DNA of 64,000 nt, from positions 1 through 64,000 of the IMG/VR virus record IMGVR_UViG_3300004276_000003; one strand, 5' to 3'. Made by a program: the position numbers and the translations under genes. This document shows positions 58,276 through 64,000 of the stretch, one piece after another. The first letter of the stretch is position 1; each line of letters starts with the position of its first letter. The notes under the pieces are model-generated. The model did no database searches. It worked only from the letters and a program-made list of their open reading frames with translations, and was not told where the DNA came from. This DNA comes from a virus.

Positions 58276-61200
58276 GGAGTTTCCTTCCTGAAGATTCTAC
58301 CAGTGTAGGAGGCCCCGATCGTGAGATCTGTGGTCTCCGCCAGAGTCAGGTACGCCCCACTGACCCCCAAGATCGCCACCGTCCAATCCTCGATCTCGAT
58401 GAAGTCTCCGGGGCGCACGCCCAAGATCTCCACGTCGTCTGCGCAGGCGATCGTGTCTCCGGTCCCGGTGACCTGGAAGGAGGCTGCAGGAGTGTAGGTG
58501 TACCCCGGAACCCCGGACTCGGGGGTGACCCCCACCTCTACCCCGGGGAAGGTCGAGTCAACTGTGATCTCGTTCCCGGAGATGCCGGTGATCCGGTACG
58601 CCCCGTGGGACACGCTTGTGGTGACCTCGTCAGGGTCGGGTGTGAGGTCGGCGTCGGCGTCGGTCCACTCAATCGGGAGGATGAGCACGTCTCCCGCCAC
58701 CGCAGAAGGCGCAGCTCCGGCATCCGCCACGTCCCCGTCGATGGTCAGCGTCATGGAGACGAAGGTATCCACGAGGGTCAGGGGCCAGTAGATGTCCATC
58801 TCAAGCAGGTCGTACCCCATGAGGCGCTCGAGGCGGTAGTCGCTATCATCCCCGTCTCCCTCGAAGACCAGCTTGTTGACCTCGATGTCGCCTGCGATGG
58901 TCGCCTCAAGGGCGCGGTCTACGAAGATCTCATCCCCAACAGTGGCAATCACCCGGTAGACCGCGCCGGAGGCCTGGTCTACGACTCGGTCATCCCGCTC
59001 GACATCGTACAGCGACACATCCGTAGCGGTGATGATGGTTCCCCCGATGGTGCCGGTAGCCGCGGAGGAGAAGACGGGGTTGGCTCCCAGCGCCCACCTC
59101 TCGATCCGGTAGTCCTCCAGATCCCCAGAATCGGGGAGCTCAGTCTCGAGGGTGAGCTTTGTCTCCTGATCTACGAAGATCTCAGGGGTGGGGTCGTACA
59201 CCCCAGCTGCGAAGATCCGGTACACCCCCTGGTTGGCGCCGGACAGCACGATGAGCCGGTCTTCCGAGGTCACCCCATCTGACCGGAACGTCGCGCTGGA
59301 GTCCACGACGGTGTTCGCGTCGATCGCAGTCAGGGTTCCCGTGGACAGAATCGGGCTCGTGTCTCGGACGATGTGGAAGTACGCCTCGGAGTCGTCCTGG
59401 ACTGCGGAGATCTCCAGGCTTCGGGGCACCTCTCCATCTGCTTGGACCACCGTGACCTGCGTGTCAGAGTCTACGGTGGACACTTCGTAGCGGCCCCGGT
59501 TTGGGCCGGAGGTGATGAAGAAGTGGTCTCCCGCACGCACGAAGCCCTCTCCACGAATCTGGACTTCGTCCTCAAAAATGCGGTTGATGTACGGGAGGGT
59601 GACATCGTCGCCCACTGTCCCTGTGAGGAACCCCCCACGGGCAGACGTGAGCACCCCTGAGCCGGCACTCATCACCAGGTCATCTCCCTGGAACAGCGAA
59701 CGGACGCTCTGACTCCCGAAGTCCACTCGACGTAGCGCCAGGCTGCTGCCGCTGTAGTCGTCGAACATGTGGCTCGACTGCCTGCTGAACGCGGGATCGT
59801 CGTAGAGGAACGCGTCGAGGATGAACGAGAGATCGTCCTCTACGGTCACTGTGTCCAAGAGAGACAGGACACCGAGCACTGTGGGCTTGGTGTAGATCGG
59901 GCGAATCTTCCCCAGGAAGTCCGCGATCAGCGGCAGGTCTCTCGAGTCCGTGGCCTGGAGATCTACCTCCACCTGCCAGGAGTGGTACTTCTGGAGCTCT
60001 ACGCTTCCTGCGACATCCGAGAACTCGCGCCACCAGTTTGGGCGCTCGATCCGATCTGTGACCAGGATGCTGTTCGTGAGTGGGGTGAACGGGGCGAGGA
60101 TGTCCCCCTCCGCGAAGGTCAGCCCCGTTTCGGGGTTGAGTGCCAGGCCCCGGAAGGTGGCGAGGCTGTAGAGATCTGAACGGCGGTACCGGTAGCTCTG
60201 GAGAAGGCCTGTCCCGGTCCCCTCATTGTTGAGCTCTTCCACCAGGACGCGCCCGTAGTTCTCTGTGTACTCCGTGTTGATCTCCACGATCTCACAGAGC
60301 TTCTCCGTCACCGGCAGATCTCCCAGGATGTGCGCCCCGATCTCCGCGCTTCTGAGCACTGGCCCGGTCGCCCATGCGTACATGAGGCCCGCGACCGCCG
60401 AGCGGTAGGTGATCTGCGTCGTGCCGAACGCATCCAGATCTGCCCGCTCCGCCCCAACCATGAGGCCGAAGTTGTCCTCGATGTACCGAGTGTTCTCCAG
60501 CAGGACGAGCGGCGCCCACAAGACCTCTGGAGCAGGGCTCGAGGGAGAGAAGCTGCGCACCATCTCAAGGGTAGTGACCGCCTCCGCACGGGAGATGGTG
60601 AACTCAACCGCGGACTCTGTGGCCACGGGGTAGCGGCCATCCACATCCCGAGGGGTGATCAGTAGATCCGATGCCGACAGCACCGCGCGAACCACGAAGG
60701 TGCCCTTGCTAAGCCCCGTCAGGAGCTCCAAGCTATCCCCACCACGGATGCCCGAGGACACAAGGTCTACGTCTGCGATGGAGACTCGGGCGCTACCCGA
60801 TGTCGTACTCAGCGCGGCACCAGAGACCGTGGAACCGACCAGCAGGTAGTCGGAGTTCTCGACCATCTGTACGGGCTCACGGTCCAGCAGGGCAGAGGTC
60901 CGATCCTCGTAGGTGATCTGCCAGCCGTCTGCGGTCTCTGCCACGCTCTCTGCTGTGGGGTACTCGAACAGGGCGGGGACCGAGTAGATCGGATCAACCA
61001 GGTCGAGGAGCGGGATGGCGGAGTTCCGCACGATCTTCTTCGGCCACACGCGAATCGTGAAGAACCCGCCCAGATCCACCGATGTAGTCGGATCCAGCGG
61101 CAGGTTGGACATCTCTCGCCGGAACGTAGACCCGTTCAGCAGGGCGTAGATGTCCAGCGCCGCGTTGGTCAGCAGCGCCTCATCCGTGGACCCGATTGTC

Positions 61201-63035
61201 ACCGTCGGGATGGAGAGATCTCCGGAGATCTGCAGAATCTCCTCGGCAGAGAGCTCACCCCGGTAGTACCTGCCGTCCTCGTCCGTTCCGTACTCGAGCT
61301 CTCCCGTTCCGAGCTCGAACGCCACTACAGACCCGGACACCCCCGTCACCTGTGCGGGGACCAGCGTGGCGGTTTCGAGGTCTACTCGGCTCACCTCAAG
61401 GTAGAGCAGATCTCCCGCACGAACCGCCAAGCCCTGGAAATCCTGCTCGGAGGATCTCAGGATGGGGCTGATTCGCCACGGCAGCGCCTCTACGCCGGCC
61501 GGTGCTGTCGCGGAGGCAAGTCGCACGGCCCAGAGGTCTCCGCGACCTCCGGCGTCCTCTGGCGGCAATCCTCGGATGACTTCGTACGACGCGATCTGGT
61601 GCCCAACGCCATCGAGGGCCAGGATTCGCTCCTGAATCCCCCGTCCCACGACAAAGCCGTACTGGACGGTCTCCGGGAACGTCTCCAGTGGGATGGCGCG
61701 CGAGACGATGTACCCAGAGCCCGCCGAGTTGATCGTAGAGATCGGGAATCTTTGCCCAGAGAGCGACCCCGAGAGGATCACAAGCTCCCGCCCGAGGGCG
61801 GAATCCAGGACGTGCTCTGCCTGAACTGTGATCTCGTACGGCGCCACCACCTCTCCGGCCCCGCGGACATCCTGCGCGTCGTAGACAGTCAGATCTGCCT
61901 CGTCGAACGGGATGTAGACCGTGGAGGTGGCGGCGCCCGCAGGACGCAGGAAGCTGCAGCGCACCGGACGCAGGAACTCGAACGAGATGTTCGACCCTCG
62001 GAACGGCAGAGAGGGGGAGACGGCCAGGGTCGCCCCGGACACCGCAGTCACCTCGTAGTACCCGGCATTACGGCCCGTAGAGATGGAAAGGAAGTCTCCA
62101 ACCTCCACTCCTTCTGCCTCGAAGTCCGTGCTGGGCGCGTAGGGCGCATCCAGGGAAGAGACAGGGGCCACCAGGTCCACACCGGAAAAGACCACATCTT
62201 TCCCGGGAAGCGGAGTCGAGCCCGACACCACGTACCCCTGCTCATCTGCGCTCAGCCGGTTGATCTGGTACTCGCCTGCACTGGAGCCGGCGAAGATCTG
62301 GAGGTCAGTCCCGATGGCCAGAGACGTGGTCCCGCCCAGAAGGCGGAGCTCCCTCCGGGAGACCACAATCCCCTGCCCCACGAAGGTCACGCTGCCAGTG
62401 AACGCTCCAGTCCCGCTCTGCGGGTACCCAAAGATGGCGTCCACCTCGGGTGCGGAGATCTCCACTACAGGACTGAAATCGATCCACCGCGCCTGGAAGA
62501 GCGGCTGAACAGTCGCAATCGACTTCGCTCGATCGATCTGGAATGCCCGCAGGTAGTCTGAGGCCACCGCCTGCGTGTAGGAAGACCAGACGATGGGAAA
62601 GACCTCCCGGTCGTTCACCAAGCGCCAGAAATCCGACAGCACCGAGAACATGAAGTCGCCCGGCACATTGTGACGGCGGACTGCAGGTACCGTGGCGGCC
62701 GAGAAGAAGAGCGCAGCTTCTGCCGCCTCACTGTCCAGGCCATTGGCGGAGACTACGAGGCTGACGATGTAGACCCCGGTGATGTCCCCTTCGAGCTGCG
62801 CCACCTGCTGCTGAGAATCCTCAAAGCGCAGCTCGGCCTCGCTCCCGATGGGGGCGCGGAGGGTCCAGGTGTACGCCATGTCGTCGAAGGGCTGCCCCTC
62901 GAGGGTGGAACCTGCACCACTGATGGGCAGAATGGCGCCGAGGATGCCGGTCGCCTCTTCGGGAGTCACTCGCGCGGTTGGCCGCCGATTCAGGTCGGCC
63001 ACGCCGAGGCGGTGAGTCTCGAGGGTGCTCGGCAT
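58272..63035 (-). CDS. Giant baseplate protein with repeated beta modules
   Basis: 1587 aa. The N-terminal ~200 residues contain VLSDFWRLVNDREVFPIVW, then ASDYLRAFQIDRAKSIATVQPLF and QARWIDFSPVV, which resemble the start of large baseplate proteins in other phages. From about 240 to the end there are about nine or ten imperfect copies of a small beta module (G-D-x-L-x-I-x-S-G-x-x-x-G-x-Y-x-V-x-x-V), near 62310, 62085, 61790, 60735, 59530, 59250, 58985, 58695 and 58410. No enzyme motif and no K-x-A. Starts one base before the upstream stop (TGATG). Tail or baseplate wedge is inferred. Confidence 0.6.
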   Translation of the reverse strand: MPSTLETHRLGVADLNRRPTARVTPEEATGILGAILPISGAGSTLEGQPFDDMAYTWTLRAPIGSEAELRFEDSQQQVAQLEGDITGVYIVSLVVSANGLDSEAAEAALFFSAATVPAVRRHNVPGDFMFSVLSDFWRLVNDREVFPIVWSSYTQAVASDYLRAFQIDRAKSIATVQPLFQARWIDFSPVVEISAPEVDAIFGYPQSGTGAFTGSVTFVGQGIVVSRRELRLLGGTTSLAIGTDLQIFAGSSAGEYQINRLSADEQGYVVSGSTPLPGKDVVFSGVDLVAPVSSLDAPYAPSTDFEAEGVEVGDFLSISTGRNAGYYEVTAVSGATLAVSPSLPFRGSNISFEFLRPVRCSFLRPAGAATSTVYIPFDEADLTVYDAQDVRGAGEVVAPYEITVQAEHVLDSALGRELVILSGSLSGQRFPISTINSAGSGYIVSRAIPLETFPETVQYGFVVGRGIQERILALDGVGHQIASYEVIRGLPPEDAGGRGDLWAVRLASATAPAGVEALPWRISPILRSSEQDFQGLAVRAGDLLYLEVSRVDLETATLVPAQVTGVSGSVVAFELGTGELEYGTDEDGRYYRGELSAEEILQISGDLSIPTVTIGSTDEALLTNAALDIYALLNGSTFRREMSNLPLDPTTSVDLGGFFTIRVWPKKIVRNSAIPLLDLVDPIYSVPALFEYPTAESVAETADGWQITYEDRTSALLDREPVQMVENSDYLLVGSTVSGAALSTTSGSARVSIADVDLVSSGIRGGDSLELLTGLSKGTFVVRAVLSASDLLITPRDVDGRYPVATESAVEFTISRAEAVTTLEMVRSFSPSSPAPEVLWAPLVLLENTRYIEDNFGLMVGAERADLDAFGTTQITYRSAVAGLMYAWATGPVLRSAEIGAHILGDLPVTEKLCEIVEINTEYTENYGRVLVEELNNEGTGTGLLQSYRYRRSDLYSLATFRGLALNPETGLTFAEGDILAPFTPLTNSILVTDRIERPNWWREFSDVAGSVELQKYHSWQVEVDLQATDSRDLPLIADFLGKIRPIYTKPTVLGVLSLLDTVTVEDDLSFILDAFLYDDPAFSRQSSHMFDDYSGSSLALRRVDFGSQSVRSLFQGDDLVMSAGSGVLTSARGGFLTGTVGDDVTLPYINRIFEDEVQIRGEGFVRAGDHFFITSGPNRGRYEVSTVDSDTQVTVVQADGEVPRSLEISAVQDDSEAYFHIVRDTSPILSTGTLTAIDANTVVDSSATFRSDGVTSEDRLIVLSGANQGVYRIFAAGVYDPTPEIFVDQETKLTLETELPDSGDLEDYRIERWALGANPVFSSAATGTIGGTIITATDVSLYDVERDDRVVDQASGAVYRVIATVGDEIFVDRALEATIAGDIEVNKLVFEGDGDDSDYRLERLMGYDLLEMDIYWPLTLVDTFVSMTLTIDGDVADAGAAPSAVAGDVLILPIEWTDADADLTPDPDEVTTSVSHGAYRITGISGNEITVDSTFPGVEVGVTPESGVPGYTYTPAASFQVTGTGDTIACADDVEILGVRPGDFIEIEDWTVAILGVSGAYLTLAETTDLTIGASYTGRIFRKETP

Positions 63036-64000
63036 CAGTCAGTGTCCGTGACATCGATGAAGACGTTGGCCTGCGCCCCGTAGATCTTGTCCTCGAGGTC
63101 CGCCTCTGGCACCGCCAGTGTAACGGCAAAATCATGTCCCGATCCACGGGACGACGCGATCATCCGCACATCCACGTCCATCACGTTTCCTGCGTCAATC
63201 GTCGGGATCGAGCCGATAGACACGGTAGTTCCGGTCAGCACGCTCGCTACGTCCTCCCGCGCAACCACATCCTTCTCGCCCCAGGGGATATCGATGGCAG
63301 GGGCCGGATCCATGTCCAAGAAGACCTGGATGCCCCCACGCGGCCGATACGCGACCAGGATGAAGTGCTCTTCCGACAGGTCGATGGGGGCCGAGATGAG
63401 CTGTCCCAGCGCAGAGCGCGGGTTGAGCACCTCGAGGTAGTCCTGCGCGTCCTGGGAGACGAACACGAACGTGCGGCTCGCAGGGTCTGACGACGGGAGA
63501 TCTGAGACGAACTGGATCTGAAGGAAGCGCCCACTGCCCACATCGATGGCAAGCAGCGCAGGAGAGGGAATGCGCGGCTCGTTGGTCTGCCCATACGCCT
63601 TGCGGTCGCCGACCGTCACGCGCATGAGCACCGCCAGGCCTGTCTCGTTGACGAGGAGGTCTTGCTCTGCGTAGGTCAGAGAACAGAATGTGTGCTCGTC
63701 CTCCGCAGTGGGGCGGATCTGCCAGGTCTTGGAGGTCGCGTCGTAGGAGTGCCCAGCGTCAGAGCTCGTGACCGTCCAATCCCCGGAGGGCACCGCGGCC
63801 GACAAGTACGGGTAGTAGAAGATGCACCGGGGCAGCAGGGTGAACGAGTCTGAGACCAGGAAGCCATCAAAGAGGCCCACCCCTCCGTCGGTGTCCACGA
63901 ACCCCAGGGACACTCGAGGGGTGGTGTCTGCCGCTGCTGGGAGGGCGGTGTACGCCAGGGAGATCTCAGGCTCAACCTCGTCGAGCAGGGAACCGTCGGT
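63035..64000 (-). CDS. Tail-region protein, LamG-like (partial, 5' end off window)
   Basis: The frame is open from the window edge to the stop at 63035 (321 residues), with coding-like residues (SLLDEVEPEISLAYTALPAA) before an internal GTG at 63913, so the gene starts beyond the window. The visible part is beta-rich with repeating strand pairs, for example AVLMRVTVGDRKAY, RFLQIQFVSD and IQVFLDMDPAP, similar to a concanavalin/LamG sandwich. Likely a tail or fibre component. Overlaps the next gene by one base. Confidence 0.5.
   Translation of the reverse strand, partial: TDGSLLDEVEPEISLAYTALPAAADTTPRVSLGFVDTDGGVGLFDGFLVSDSFTLLPRCIFYYPYLSAAVPSGDWTVTSSDAGHSYDATSKTWQIRPTAEDEHTFCSLTYAEQDLLVNETGLAVLMRVTVGDRKAYGQTNEPRIPSPALLAIDVGSGRFLQIQFVSDLPSSDPASRTFVFVSQDAQDYLEVLNPRSALGQLISAPIDLSEEHFILVAYRPRGGIQVFLDMDPAPAIDIPWGEKDVVAREDVASVLTGTTVSIGSIPTIDAGNVMDVDVRMIASSRGSGHDFAVTLAVPEADLEDKIYGAQANVFIDVTDTD

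Noticed and set aside
1-64000. CRISPR arrays, tRNA genes, insertion sequences or integrase genes
   Set aside because: No regular short direct repeats with spacers, no recognisable cloverleaf or transposase/integrase motif seen by eye; a tRNA scan could still find one.

Overview
This window is part of a large, GC-rich tailed double-stranded DNA phage genome (Caudoviricetes), or a prophage or metagenomic assembly of one. The reasons are a terminase large subunit, a portal, a putative prohead protease, a major capsid protein, baseplate and tail proteins, and a complete phage replication and recombination set, packed with 1-4 nt start/stop overlaps. Both window ends cut through genes (capsid protein on the left, a tail-region protein on the right), so the genome is longer than 64 kb. 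The host cannot be named. No tRNA, rRNA, CRISPR array, integrase or insertion sequence was recognised, and no stretch over about 300 bp lacks a plausible gene.

Layout. (1) 1-8257, minus: head genes read leftwards, with two virion-type hypotheticals, the putative prohead protease, a glutamate/alanine-rich repeat protein, a J-domain protein, small coiled-coil/scaffold-like proteins, a possible decoration protein and the major capsid protein. (2) 8276-9808, plus: a helix-turn-helix regulator, a coiled-coil protein and a small membrane protein. (3) 9842-11557, minus: terminase large subunit. (4) 11609-12494, plus: two unknown genes. (5) 12502-35004, minus: from the right, unknown virion-type genes, portal, a 2108-aa single-chain RNA polymerase (beta and beta' fused), a baseplate OB-fold protein, several glycine-zipper proteins, a fibre-like protein and a pentapeptide-repeat protein. 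A small plus-strand island (29335-30100) sits between the polymerase and portal genes. (6) 35088-50892, plus: the replication/recombination operon: SF2 helicase, family-4-like uracil-DNA glycosylase, DnaB-like helicase, DnaG-like primase, a probable single-strand-binding protein, family A DNA polymerase, HU-like protein, RecA/UvsX recombinase, two types of resolvase, a Cas4/RecB-like nuclease and many small cysteine-rich proteins. It ends at a strong intrinsic terminator. (7) 50952-64000, minus: giant tail/baseplate proteins.

Two features stand out. First, the fused RNA polymerase keeps near-canonical bacterial catalytic motifs (NADFDGD, trigger-loop MRTFHTGG, beta GRHGNKG) and lies inside the virion gene block, so it may be a packaged or late polymerase. 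Second, most of the head and glycine-zipper proteins, including the capsid protein and the protease itself, carry one to many copies of a short K-x-A-[S/A/G] motif, often after hydrophilic stretches. The replication genes and tail fibres carry few or none. I propose it as the recognition site of the prohead protease, by analogy with the L/I-x-E and S/A-x-E sites of T4 and phiKZ-like phages. All functional calls rest on motif reading without database searches.
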